The notes below the pieces were generated by a model. It saw only the letters and a program-made list of their open reading frames with translations, was not told where the DNA came from and did not search any database. A stretch of 64,000 nucleotides of DNA from NCBI GenBank assembly GCA_036873135.1, contig JAPTYO010000002.1, positions 20,858,452 to 20,922,451 of the forward strand, in the 5' to 3' direction. Both the position numbers and the translations under genes were made by a program. Shown here piece by piece: positions 43,813-54,634 of this stretch (the stretch's first letter is position 1; each line of letters begins with the position of its first letter). Source of the stretch: Clarkia xantiana subsp. parviflora. Its lineage: Eukaryota; Streptophyta; Magnoliopsida; Myrtales; Onagraceae.

Positions 43813-45057
43813 TCAACCTGACCCAACGTCAGGAGCACCAGAGCCAAACACGTCAGCCATAAAAACATCATGCGCAGGGCTGCAGAAAACAACACGGCGA
43901 TCGTCACCAGCAGGGACGGACACCTGTCCCGTCAAACCGCTCGCTCCGCCCACATCGCCCGTTAGGATCCCCGCAATAGCCCCGAGGGCATAGCCAATAT
44001 ATGGCCCAGTACTCTGGAAAGGAAAATCGGGGGCAAGAGAGTATATCCTCCTGAAGTAATCCACAGAGAAAGACTCCATACGATCATCACGTGCCTTCTC
44101 GAGAAGTTTGGAGTAGTCAGCCGTAGTAGGAAACTCAATCATCCCAAGCTGATCACCCAGGGCAACATGAGACTCCTTAGTCTCCTTCAGCGCCACAGCA
44201 TGTGCCTCCTCGTCGACCTTCTCCTGGCGCAGTAAGGCAAACAGCTCCGCCTCCAGCTGAGACGCACAATCCTGACTTCCCTTAAGATCAGCGGAAGCCT
44301 TGGAAGAAGCATCTGAATGTGCGCGCGCCTTCTCCCTCAACACAGCGACATCCTGAGACAAGTGCTCATGACGACCCTGCAGACCCCTCGTCTCCTCAAC
44401 AAGCTCAACAACAAAGGATGAAAGGTTGGTCATCACAGCATTCACCTGCAACAACAACACAAGCACATCGCACACAAAGAAGCCAGACAAACATGATAGA
44501 TCCAACGTAAAAAGAAAACAACATACAGGAGCAAAGCGCGCGAGCGACTCCTCAACACACTTCAAAGCAGCCTCAGGGTCGCGGGGGCACTTCTTGCGGT
44601 CAGCCGGTGGAACAGACCGCTGGACCACACGCACACCAACAGCAGGTGTGCTCAAGGAAACATCCTTGGGAAAGCGAATAGCAGACTGAGAATAGGGAGT
44701 CCACTCGTTCCCGGACACATCCCGATCAAGCCGACACATCAGATCAGACTTGCGAAGAGCTGGAGGAGTAGGAACAACTACACATCAAAAGCAAACACAT
44801 TAGGAGAAGGCAAAATATACCAATACAACAAGAAGTCAACCACAGTCACCTGCCAAGGAAGGCACCTCCGCTGAACGACCGCTCCCCGACCGGGGGGCAG
44901 GCATGGTCGAATCCGCATACATTGGCCCCTTCCCTTTGTCACAGGAAGGAGCAAGAGGCATGCCAGCAGACGTCGACCTCTTAGGATCGCTCGGGGAACG
45001 GACGTCAGCATCATTCTCTCGGACAGGTGCAACTCCCACCGCCGTCGGGAGTAACAA
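43813..45057 (-). CDS. Antisense spliced gene of element B (coiled-coil protein)
   Basis: Read on minus, opposite to the element. Exon-like segments: 45057-44853 (APSCDKGKGPMYADSTMPAP), then after an intron ending GATGTGTAG near 44780 a segment VSGNEWTPY...FPKDV...VGVRV...SVPPADR...ARFAP, then an 81-bp GT-AG intron (44446-44526, GTATGT...TTGTTGCAG), then NAVMTNLSSFVVELVEETRG, a coiled coil, and DYFRRIYSLAPDFPFQSTGPY. The same exons, in the same order and also antisense, are in the second B element at 61558-63133. Antisense genes next to the 3' LTR are known in Tat-clade elements such as Grande, some labelled putative gypsy type transposon. Function unknown; probably not a host gene. Confidence 0.65.
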
Positions 45058-45542
45058 GCCTGCAAAGACAACCGCAAAAAGACCATTAGCATGTTAACAT
45101 GGGGAAAATCTCAACGAAACCTTTAAAGGCACAAGTCCCATACCCGGGCCAACAGGAGGAGTGTCGCCGAGGCCGGGAACAGTCTGAGGAAATCCGCCTG
45201 CGACTCCGCCCTGTACACTTGGCGCCATTTCCGGGGAACACAACGACAAGTCATGGCGTACCACTGTTATTCTAAGATCACCACTTTACAAGATTCGGGA
45301 GAGTCACGCCAAGCGCGTACACCTCCTACACCTCCTACCAAACGCGCGTGCATCGACGCTCTAAGAGGAGGAGTAACACCTCTCGCTCAGAAACTAAGTA
45401 TAGTAGCAGCGGACACTAGGCGCAGCACTGCGCGCACAGCATCGCACGTGCGTACACGTCGACATGGCAATGTGAGATCTACCACCTCACATACGAAGAG
45501 CCTAACAGATACACTAAGTGGCTATCATGTCCACGCATCTCG

Positions 45543-45960
45543 AAGTAGCGGTCGCTAGACACACTCTACCTTGGGGAAAATAAAGTAGCGGTCGCTAGAA
45601 ACACTCTACCTTGGGGAAAACCAAGTAGCGGTTGCTAGACACACTCTACCTTGGGGAAAGCCAAGTAGCGGTCGCAGAATGCACTCTACCTTGAAAACGC
45701 CAGGTAGCGGCAACAACATGGATAGGCAGTCGCATCGCCGACCTTTGACCGACGCCATGGAAGGACACGTCGCCTCGCCGACCTCTGGCCTTCTCCCTAC
45801 CTCGGAAACATCAAGTAGCTGTCGCTAAATGCACTCAACTTAGGAACAACCAAGTAGCAGTCGTGGAATGCACCCAACTTTGGAACAACCAAGTAGCAGT
45901 CGTGAAATGCACCCAACTTTGGAAAAACCAAGTAGCAGTCATGGAACACACCCTACTTCG
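45543..45960. repeat. 40-bp tandem repeats in element B
   Basis: AAGTAGCGGTCGCTAGACAC...TACCTTGGGG recurs every 40 bases at 45543, 45583, 45623 and 45663. After a 100-base gap a diverged set (AAGTAGCAGTCGTGGAATGC) continues from about 45810 to 45960. Confidence 0.85.
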
Positions 45961-46159
45961 GAAGATCCCAGTAACCATCAACATGGGAGACAGCTACATA
46001 TCTACGAGACTCGTTAGTCTCTACTTATCACATAGCGAACACCCCACGAGGGGGGCAACCCCCTGTACATATCGACCACTATGACGACACCTACTCTACG
46101 TCGTCATCAAGCCTATAGTGACAACATGCATGGCAACAGACAAGGAAATAATTCTAAGT

Positions 46160-46225
46160 GTTGGAACAAGCGCGCACATACAAGCGCACACATACAAGCA
46201 CGCACATACAAGCGCACGCATACTC
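46160..46225. repeat. Short ACATACAAGCGCGC-type repeats
   Basis: About five imperfect 14-base units (GCGCACATACAA) between the 40-bp and 61-bp arrays. Confidence 0.7.
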
Positions 46226-46261
46226 AGCTAGCACGCATATGGATGGTAGTATGGTCATGAA

Positions 46262-46680
46262 AGAAAGAGCCAATCAAGGAACATTTTCTAAGTGTTCCAC
46301 CATGTCAGCAGTCGACGTGTGACGAGGTGTCGACTATCAACGAACATTTTCTAAGTGTTCCACCATGTCAGCAGTCGACGTGTGACGAGGTATCGACTAT
46401 CAAGGAACATTTTCTAAGTGTTCCACCATGTCAGCAGTCGACATATGACGAGGTGTCGACTATCAATGAATATTTCTAAGTGTTCCACCATGTCAGCAGT
46501 CGACTTATGACGAGGTGTCGACTATTAAGGAATATTTTCTAAGTGTTCCACCATGTCAGCAGTCGACATATAACGAGATGTCGACTGTCAAAAGATGTTT
46601 TCTAAGTGTTCCACTATGACAGCAGTCGACATATGACAAAGTGTCGACCATCAGGAAATACTTTCTAAGTATTTTCCTAT
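46262..46680. repeat. 61-bp minisatellite in element B
   Basis: About seven units of GGAACATTTTCTAAGTGTTCC-like sequence followed by ACCATGTCAGCAGTCGAC and a second GTCGAC site. The inverted counterpart is at 60880-61325 in the second B element. Confidence 0.9.
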
Positions 46681-47541
46681 GACGGCAATCAACGGCAGTC
46701 GACAAAGATCAAATAACGACAACCATGGTGACGAGTCATTAGGCTAGCGCTATCACGTCACTACAAGCACCTCTACTCCGGGGGCAATACTATATCAACA
46801 AGGGCCTCGTCTCTCGGCATATACGTTGCAAATCATACCCCGTTCGTCAACGACGCGGCGGATGCATCACACCTCGCAAGCTTAGGACCCTTGCGTCCGT
46901 GATACACGCTCCCTCATAAGTGCGTGGGTAATCCTTTACCAGTCTCTATTTTTTCTAAGTCTTTTAATACATGACTATGCATCCTTTACACATACGTCAT
47001 ACACACGTCATCGTCATGCATTACACATAACCATGATTGCACATATTCATGAGAATTATTGCTTAAGTCCATCACATGTGATTTTCCAAACCCGGCATTA
47101 TTTCATTTACTAAAACCGTCGTCTCGCCGTCAAGACGGCCGTCTCGGACGACGGGCTCCCAAAAACCATCATATTGCATGAAAAACGTTTTATCAAAACT
47201 TTCATGATTTATTATCATTTTGATACAATTAGTCGTGGCATGAACGTTCCATGTTTATTTGATCACCTTGCAAACCCGAAAGATTTCATGTGCACTCGCG
47301 CCTTAATTCTTCAAACAATCACATTTTCCATATTACTTGTAGTCCGTTGTGCTACTAACCCTTTGTGCAGTTGTCAAGCATGACCACCTCAAAAAACTAA
47401 GACACGGAATTCGCCTGAGCCGCGCGTATCCACCCTTGGTAGGTCAAAACTCAAGGTGAGCAGACGACCCGAATCACGCGTATACCCTATCTTAGAATAG
47501 AGTTAAACAAAGGTCAAGCCGTTATTTAACTCGGGGGCAAG
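46681..47541 (+). other. Noncoding 3' region of element B with polypurine tract
   Basis: No frame with a domain. It ends in TCGGGGGCAAG (47531-47541), the polypurine tract, directly before the 3' LTR. Confidence 0.6.
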
Positions 47542-48293
47542 CGATGGATATACGCATGATTCGGGCTCGGTCTTAATTATTCGGACCTCATACACGCGCA
47601 AGACCCTTTACGACTCCCCAATTTCGAGCTAACCGGGGGAATCCGGGCAAGTCGCGAACTTGCCCGACATCCCCGGGGGGCTTACCCGGAATTCCGGGTG
47701 AGCTCGACACCCGGGGGGTGTCGCGTACACCTCCCATTTCGTCCCGAACGTATAGGAGACTCGATTTTTAACTAACTCCTATATGTCCGAGACCTATGTT
47801 TCAAAGGCGCGCGCGTCCCGCTCGTGACAGCCGCCTGAGACGCGCGTCAGAGTCCTTTTTCCCAAAGCTCTCCCCTGCATCCCGGTTCACATTTCCACAT
47901 CGAACCGGGTCAAAACCGGGTCCAAGGTTGCCTATAAATAGCCACCTTGGGGGTAAACATTTTCAAGTCAATTCAAAAGTCACTTTGGGTGAGAATGGGA
48001 AAAGCTCTGACTTCTCTCTAAAAAACCCTCTCTTTCTCTCTCTAGAAGCCGACTAATGTTGATCGTCGGAGCGAGCGCACCAAGCACCCCCCCCTCTCCA
48101 CGGGGACTGCTTGGTAATGCTCCTTTCGCAGGGGCAAACAGACGATCTTCCAGAGAGCCCAAAGGACTTACCGCCGTTCAGAAGACGAAGCTAAGGCCCG
48201 CACGTGACTTTAGAGAACGGACTTGGCTCGCACCCAACCCGAAAACTTCGACGAGTTATTCAGCGGGCAACCCGCAATAACCTGGTCGAAACA
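47542..48293 (+). repeat. 3' LTR of element B
   Basis: Begins CGATGGATATACGC (TG changed to CG) and ends GGTCGAAACA before the AACAT TSD. Confidence 0.92.
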
Positions 48294-48877
48294 AACATCA
48301 TGGACCAAAATCCAAAAGTCGTCGAACATCATGGACCAAAAGACCTGTTAACTCTTAATTATATTGTAACCATTATATATTAATCTCTCACGCAGCTACC
48401 TCTTCGTGACTACAGCTGCTTTTGTTCCGATGGCCGCGTGCCTTGCTGCGTGACCTGTTGATTCCCTGTTGCTATATTAAAATATTATATTAACATATTA
48501 TTTTTATTTTAAAATATATTATATTAGTTATAGTGAATTTTCTCAATTTTTGTTTAAATCGTCATTTAAAAAAAAATGTTTATGTAAAAGAATAATAATT
48601 TAAAAAAAAAACAATTTTCGTTTAATAATACATATATAATTTGAGTCTTTCAATTTTAATATTGTTAATTTTAATTTGATTAATATAGATAGCAAAAGGG
48701 TATATTTGTCAATTTGGCTTATTCCATTCCTTTACATATAACATTCTATCAACCAAACATACTATTTGAAATCGTCATTCCATATTTCTCAAATCAACCA
48801 AACAACATCATATTAATATTACATATTACATATTTCTTATTCCCTATTCCATATTCCATGAACCAAACATGTCGTAA

Positions 48878-49139
48878 AGATAATGCAAAAGCAACCTTGA
48901 ATTTGTAAATAGAGATTACCCAAAAAAACAAAATATGTAAATAGATATACCATTTCACTTTGTCGTTAAGTAACAACACATGCTTATAAGAAGATTCATT
49001 TGTTTACATTATATGGATTTTGTATAAAATACTTATAAATACAAAATGTGAATGAATTTTTTATTTAACCAAACTATATAGCAATACCGAAAATATGATC
49101 AGCGGTGCCGACCTATATTACAATAAAGAAAGAGTTTGT
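48878..49139. other. AT-rich intergenic DNA
   Basis: Nothing recognised. Confidence 0.5.
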
Positions 49140-49460
49140 GTTTCTTTATGTTATGAAAACCAGACTGGATCGGCGATTGAACCAGGTTGGACCGCGAACC
49201 AGATTTTTAACGGTCTGATTCTAGGGAATGATCGGAATTTTTAAAGAGAGAAAAATCTAGTCAGACCGGCTCAAACCGAATGAACCGAATTCGGTCCAAC
49301 CGTTGGATAAAAAAAACATAGTAACCCTAATTAACAGCTTTCTTTCTTCTTCACGTTCACGGGCGAGTTTGGTGAAGGAGAGAGGGAAATTTAGAGTGAT
49401 TAGGTAAAAACTCTAGGCGAATGCTGGTGATGGAGGTCGATTATCTGAGGATATCGGGAA

Positions 49461-49812
49461 TCATAAAATCGTAACAACCAAACCCTAGAATGTGAAAAGC
49501 CAGAGAGAAAATTGTACAGAGTAATTGCGGATCATCGGGCAGATTCCTTCATGTGGCCACCCTCACCTTTAAACACTAAAGGGAACCCGAAAATAATTCA
49601 GGTTCTACCCCACAGTCTTTACATCAGAAGGAATTTACCCACCAACAAAACAAAAGATTACAAACCAGTCCAAAACAAACTTTACAGAATAACCAACAAG
49701 GTCCCTAAAGAATTAACAAACAGATTAATCAATAAAAGGAACCACGACTTCTGCAAATAATAGAATGGTCCCTCAGAAACTTCAGGATTGATCCAAACCC
49801 TTATTCTTCACA
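49461..49812 (-). repeat. 3' LTR of copia D
   Basis: On minus it starts TGTGAAGAATAAGG and ends CGATTTTATGA, so the end is GA rather than the usual CA; the other LTR shows the same. Confidence 0.9.
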
Positions 49813-49826
49813 CTCCCCCTCAATCC
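49813..49826 (-). other. Polypurine tract of copia D
   Basis: The minus strand reads GGATTGAGGGGGAG right before the 3' LTR. Confidence 0.8.
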
Positions 49827-49870
49827 TGAAGTAAAACATCATTGGGAAGCTCCCCCTTGACCGAAGAACC

Positions 49871-50647
49871 TTAAAAAAAATTCTTCATTCCGAGCCTCTC
49901 CACCAAATACTTATGTTGCTTGACTGACAATGACTTGGTAAGCACATCTGCAACCTGCTCACTTGTTTTAATATAACTAACCTGCAAAGTGCCATCCAAA
50001 ACTCTATCTCTAATCATGTGACAGTCAATTTCAATATGTTTGGTTCTTTCATGAAATACAGGATTAGTAGCAATTTGAATGACAGACTTACTATCACAAA
50101 ATAGCACAGATGGCTTATTCTGTTTAAAACCCAGTTCAAGCAAAACAGACCTCAACCAAATCAGCTCACAAAGAGTAACCCTCATACTCCTATACTCAGC
50201 CTCAGTTGAAGAGCAAGAAACAGTCTCTTGTTTTTTGACTTTCCAAGATACTAAGGAATCACCTAGTTTGATGCAATAACCAGAAAGAGACCTTCTAGTT
50301 TCAACACACCTACCCCAATCAGAGTCACAATAGGCTACCAATTCAGGCAGAGAAGAAGAAGATAACACTATACCTTTTCCAGGCTCAGCTTTTACATACC
50401 TTACCACCCTCAATGCAGCTTCAAGATGAGACTTTTTAGGCACCTGCAAATATTGACTTAATTGCTGCACTGCATATGAGATGTCAGGTCTAGTCATGCC
50501 AAGGTAAAGTAATCTTCCTATCAGCCTTCTGTAAATACTCATTTCCATGGGAGAATCAGCAGGTTTAGAACCAGTTAAACCAACTTCAGAAATAAGTTCA
50601 AGGGCATACTTTCTCTGGTTTAAAATAATCCATTTTTCAGACCTTCT
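49871..50647 (-). pseudogene. RNase H and RT C-terminal part of copia D
   Basis: Minus strand, open from the TRIM edge to a stop at 49871. WIILNQRKYALELISEVGL and RRLIGRLLYLGMTRPDISYAV are the RT connection. RNase H carries VAYCDSDWGRCVETRRSLSG (first Asp), SSTEAEYRSM (Glu), VLFCDSKSVIQIATNP (Asp) and the usual end KHIEIDCHMIRDRV...VADVLTKSL. The domain is complete and its catalytic acids are intact. Confidence 0.9.
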
Positions 50648-50899
50648 TGTTAGAAATAAGACGTACGCCTTAACCAATTCATTCTCTAACACCCTCCCTT
50701 AAACTGATGTTTGCAAACATACCGGACTCTTTACTTGGTCCGTACACATGGGGGGTTTCCTCAAAATGTCACCGTCGGGATTCGAACCATCGGCTCTGAT
50801 ACCACTTGTTAGAAATAAGACGTACGCCTTAACCAATCAGCCCATAAGCTCGAACTTGTGAGTGAAGGCCTTCGGTATACTCTTATTCATTCTCTAATT
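50648..50899 (-). mobile_element. TRIM (terminal-repeat retrotransposon in miniature) in copia D RT
   Basis: 252 bp with all cis signals of an LTR element. Terminal repeats TGTTAGAAATAAGACGTACG... are at 50648-50691 (44 bp) and 50807-50899 (93 bp); the shorter one lacks about 49 internal bases. On minus, TGGTATCAGAGC (50793-50804) lies two bases inside the long repeat, and AAGGGAGGG lies next to the short one (50692-50706). No coding capacity. It splits the RT of copia D. Confidence 0.85.
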
Positions 50900-51156
50900 A
50901 GCTCTATCCCAAGAAAATACTTCAATTCACCTAAGTCCTTCATACGAAAATTAGTCTTGAGCACACGTTTCAGATCAGCAATTAGTACAGAACTATTGCC
51001 TGAGATCAATAAGTCATCAACATATACCAACAAGACCACAATTTGAGACCCAACAGACTTAGTAAACATAGAATAATCATTCTTGGACTGAACATAACCA
51101 GAACCAACAAGAGCATCAGTCAATTTAACATTCCACTGCCTAGATGCTTGTTTCAA
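50900..51156 (-). pseudogene. RT catalytic segment of copia D
   Basis: Minus strand. KQASRQWNVKLTDALVGSGY, then VVLLVYVDDLLISGN with an intact YVDD box, then MKDLGELKYFLGIELI, ending at the TRIM. The upstream junction near 51165 is shifted: the expected SLYGLKQ reads as a stop. Confidence 0.9.
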
Positions 51157-51210
51157 CCATTATAAGGATTTGCGTAATCTACACACAACCCCCCTTGATT
51201 ACCAAATCCC

Positions 51211-52266
51211 TCAGGGACAGACATAAAAAACCTCCTCATCTAAATCTCCTTGTAAAAAGGCATTATGAACATCCATTTGAAATAAAGGCCAGCTATTTAT
51301 GGCAGCTAAAGCTAACACAACACGCACAGTATTCATTTTTGCAACGGGAGAAAAAGTCTCATAATAATCTATACCAATCTGCTGGTTATAACCTTTAGCT
51401 ACCAATCTTGCCTTATATCTTTCTAAGGTACCATCAGATTTAAATTTCAGCTTGTATACCCATTTACAACCAATAACTGACTTACCAATAGGAGCAGGGA
51501 CCAAATCCCATGTGTGATTTGATTCCAATGCAGCCATCTCATCCTGCATTGTCATTACCCATCCAGGGTCCTTGCAAGCCTCTGAATATGACCTAGGTTC
51601 TGTAAGCTCAGAAATGGATGTGAGAAAGCCAAAATATTCCTTAGAAATATTACTATATCCAACAGTATGCGACATGGGATAAAGAACATGATTGTTGGTC
51701 ATGTCATAATCATTCTGCCATTTAGGCGGTTTTATATGTCTCCCATATTTTGTAACAGTATGCAAAGGAGGTGTTGGGATAGTGACATGTTCACCATCAG
51801 AGTCATTGATATGCACAGACTCATCATGTGGATCATTTATATCATGTGAGTCCTCAATAATAGAACTAAGAGTCTCAGAATCAACAATGTCATCACTGAC
51901 TTCCAAAGGAGTTATCTCATCCTCAGAGTTTGGTTGCTCCAAGAAAATGGGAACATGTTTGGATTTTTGAGACTCAAAAGCGAATACATGCTCATAGAAT
52001 TTCACATCCCTACTGACAAAAAAAAACTTTGATTTTAAATTGTAGAGTCTATATCCCTTTTGGGTTTCAGAATATCCAAAAAAAACACATGGAATACCCT
52101 TTGGTGCAAATTTATCAGAAACAGTTAAGTTCTTAGCAAAGCAATAGCAGCCAAAAACTCTGAGATGACTCACTCTTGGTTTCTTATTGGTGAGGACTTC
52201 TATAGGAGACTTTCCACTAAGGACAGATGTGGGCAATAAATTGATCAAATAACAAGCAGTAATCAC
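51211..52266 (-). pseudogene. Integrase C-terminal part and RT N-terminal part of copia D
   Basis: Minus strand, 351 codons. LINLLPTSVLSGKSPIEVL...HLRVFGCYCFAKNL is the classical copia integrase end. An acidic linker follows, then RT begins at ALESNHTWDLVPAP, GCKWVYKLKFKSDGTLERYK and ARLVAKGYNQQIGIDYYETF. It stops after LDEEVF where an extra T in a T-run shifts the frame. Confidence 0.9.
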
Positions 52267-52350
52267 ACAATGTCCCCAAAAAATACCAGGTTATAGAAGC
52301 TTGGAGTTTTAAGGCTCTAGCAATTTCCAACAAGTGTCTATGCTTCCTTT

Positions 52351-52935
52351 CTACCCTACCATTTTGTTGAGGGGTGTAGGAGCAACTACTCGGTGAATAA
52401 CCCCTTTGCTCTCAAATAAGGATTTCATGTGATCATTGAAAAACTTCCCCCCATTATCTGTTCGAAAAACTTTAATATTGGTTTTAAATTGGGTGGAGAT
52501 TAGTTGCATGAAATTCCTTATGAGAACAACCACATCAGATTTAAATTGCATGAGGAAAACCCAGGTTGTACGGGAATAATCATCAACAAGTGTCAAAAAA
52601 TACCTGTTATTATCATTTGTGGCAACATGATAGGGTCCCCATACATCAGCATGTACAAGGTCAAAAATGGAAGCATCTCTAGAATCAGATAGGGGAAAAG
52701 GTAATCTAGTGATTTTAGACAAAGGACAAATGGAACAATCATGAATGCCAACATTCTTATTCCTGAAACAATCTAGTTCAGCTATCTGTTCTAGAGAACT
52801 AACAGAGGCATGGCCAAATCTCCTATGCCACAAAGAGGCACTATCCTTGGAACTACTAACAAGAGCAACATGCTTTATTCCAATGCTTTCAGTTTGTAAA
52901 AGATATAATCCCACTTCTGCTTTACCACTCAGCAA
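52351..52935 (-). pseudogene. Integrase core of copia D
   Basis: Minus strand. The GAG-pre-integrase zinc region (LWHRRFGHAS...DCSICPLSK) precedes catalytic Asp in HADVWGPY and Asp in FRTDNGGKF. A one-base shift near 52385 moves the conserved PQQNGRVERKH segment, with the catalytic Glu, into another frame. Confidence 0.88.
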
Positions 52936-53043
52936 GACCTTCCCATTTGAGAGGTCCTGTATAATAACAAAGTTTCGATAAAAAACAGCACAACAATTAA
53001 GATCCTGAGTGAGTTTTGATACGTAAATGATATTAAATTTAAA

Positions 53044-54456
53044 TTAAGGAATGCACAGAACATCATGAAGCACATGTTTATTGGATATGCAAAGATCTCC
53101 TATGGTATCAACAAAAGCATGAGTCCCATTAGGAAGTTGAACTCGAGAATTTTCAGCATTCCTAACATTATGCAAAATTCTTCTATTATTGGTCATATGA
53201 TTCGAAGCTCCAGTATCAAAAATCCAATAATCATGATCATTGATACAAGAGTTGGAAGAAGTCATACCTGTAGCATTGACATGTCCTTCTGCTGAAGTGG
53301 TAGTAGTAGAAGGGGTGTTTCCACTACTGCCTAACTTCTGCAAAAGTCTATCAAATTGTTCACTGGTGATTGTAATATTTCCTTGCACAGAAGAACTCAG
53401 AGTATTAGCAGTGTTAGCAGCAAAACCATCAGAAAAATCTCCAGAAGAGGAACTAGCAGTGTTCCCCTTCGAATTGCCCCATTTTCCTTTCATCAGATCC
53501 CTATATTTGAAACAATTGTCTTTGCAGTGTCCCTTTTTCTTGCAAAAATCACAACCTTTGGAGTAACATCTTTCAATAGTGTGACCTTTTTTGTGACAAA
53601 AGTCACACTCTGAGTTGAGGTTCCTCTTTGGTTTGTCAAAATTTGGGACAATTGCAGAGATAGGAATCTGATTGCTGGCACTGATATTTGAAGATATATC
53701 CCTCTGACTCTCTTCTTGAACCAATATGTTATAGGCTTGGTTCAGAGAAGGTAAAGGGGACCAGAGAAGTAAACTACTGCGAACATTTGAAAAAATTTCA
53801 TTCAATCCCATCAGAAATTGGAAAAGACGCTCATTATCCTTATGTTGAATGTGTTTTTGAAATAAAACATCTTCAATATGTGGTAGGGCACATGCAGTAT
53901 CGTATTCAGTCCATAGGTTTCTCAGCCTAGTGTAAAAAACAGAAACAGAATCCAATCCCTGTCTAGCAGTAGTTATTTCTCTGTGCAATTGATATATCCT
54001 GGAACCACTAATTTTGTCAAAACGTTCTTTCAATTCTTTCCAGGCTAAGAAAGCACTATCTGAGTACATGATCCCTGCAGCAAGATCCTTCGAAATCGAG
54101 TTTAAAATCCATCCAAGAACAACGATGTTGCAAGTATCCCAAATTTCTTGCAACTGAACATCGAAGGATTCGCATTTACAAGTACCAGTAATAAATCCAA
54201 GCTTGGTTTTCCCTTTCAAAAACATTTGCATGGCACGACTCCACATCGGATAATCCTCAGTCCCAGTGAGATGGTGAGAAATAACAGATTGACCATGATT
54301 ATCCGATGAATGAAGATAGAGCGGATGATGTGCCACAATCGAAGCAAGGGAGTCAGATCTTTTTACCTCATTACTGAGAGCAGACGTCTCAGTTACCTCA
54401 GGTTGTTTTCCAGAGTTTCCTCCACCAGTCACGGTGACCTTTCCTTCGTCTTCCAT
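53044..54456 (-). pseudogene. Gag and protease of copia D
   Basis: Minus strand, 470 codons open from ATG 54456. The capsid-like domain (about residues 50-250: LTGTEDYPMWSRAMQMFL, ISGSRIYQLHREITTARQG) is followed by two CCHC knuckles, CDFCHKKGHTIERC and CDFCKKKGHCKDNC, then the protease active site WIFDTGASNHM (about residue 405). It ends at a TAA where relatives read on through FKFN, so the nonsense codon separates protease from integrase. The Gag part itself could still be translated whole. Confidence 0.9.
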
Positions 54457-54622
54457 CGTAGCTTGCTAGGAAACGAAAAACGCTAGGTCGAAGATGAATC
54501 GTCGCGAACAGAACCACGATTCGCTAAAGGATTCCGAAGCAGCGAAGCCACGAGCAGGCGAGGGATCACACGGAGGCGGAGAAGACGAAGCGAAAGAGTA
54601 GATCAAGAATCGCCAAGAGAGG

Positions 54623-54634
54623 GCTCTGATACCA
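54623..54634 (-). other. Primer binding site of copia D
   Basis: The minus strand reads TGGTATCAGAGC directly against the 5' LTR. Confidence 0.93.

Larger units (their letters stand above)
41156..48293 (+). mobile_element. Nonautonomous Tat-like LTR retrotransposon B (complete, no pol)
   Basis: Exact 5-bp TSD AACAT at 41151-41155 and 48294-48298. LTRs 41156-41912 and 47542-48293 are almost identical (a 6-bp indel, a C-run difference and a few changes), so insertion is recent. Primer site at 41915, polypurine tract at 47531-47541. Internal 5.6 kb has a short gag-like frame, three tandem arrays and an antisense spliced gene; no protease, RT, RNase H or integrase motif was found. Its primer site and polypurine tract resemble those of gypsy C, so a Tat-type element could supply enzymes. 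Confidence 0.9.
40661..48354. mobile_element. Foldback Mutator-like element, split by family B retrotransposon
   Basis: Exact 9-bp TSD TTAATTATA at 40652-40660 and 48355-48363. Ends GGGTTAACAGGTATTTTGG and the inverted CCAAAAGACCTGTTAACTC. Own sequence 40661-41155 and 48299-48354, about 550 bp. Arms contain TTTTGGTC units and TCACGTGA, the centre palindromic CTAGCCC/GGGCTAG sequence. Nested inside the Tourist-like element. Confidence 0.9.
40443..48874. mobile_element. Tourist-like MITE, split by nested insertions
   Basis: Left end CAGCATGTTTGGTTCA and right end TGAACCAAACATGTCG are inverted, followed inwards by ATGGAATAGGGAATATG on both arms. TAA flanks both sides (40440-40442, 48875-48877). 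Own sequence is 40443-40651 and about 48364-48874; everything between is the foldback MULE and its own insertion. Confidence 0.75.

Noticed and set aside
46262..46680. Regular direct repeats resembling a CRISPR array
   Set aside because: Repeats are contiguous with no unique spacers, lie in a plant retrotransposon, and no cas genes are present.
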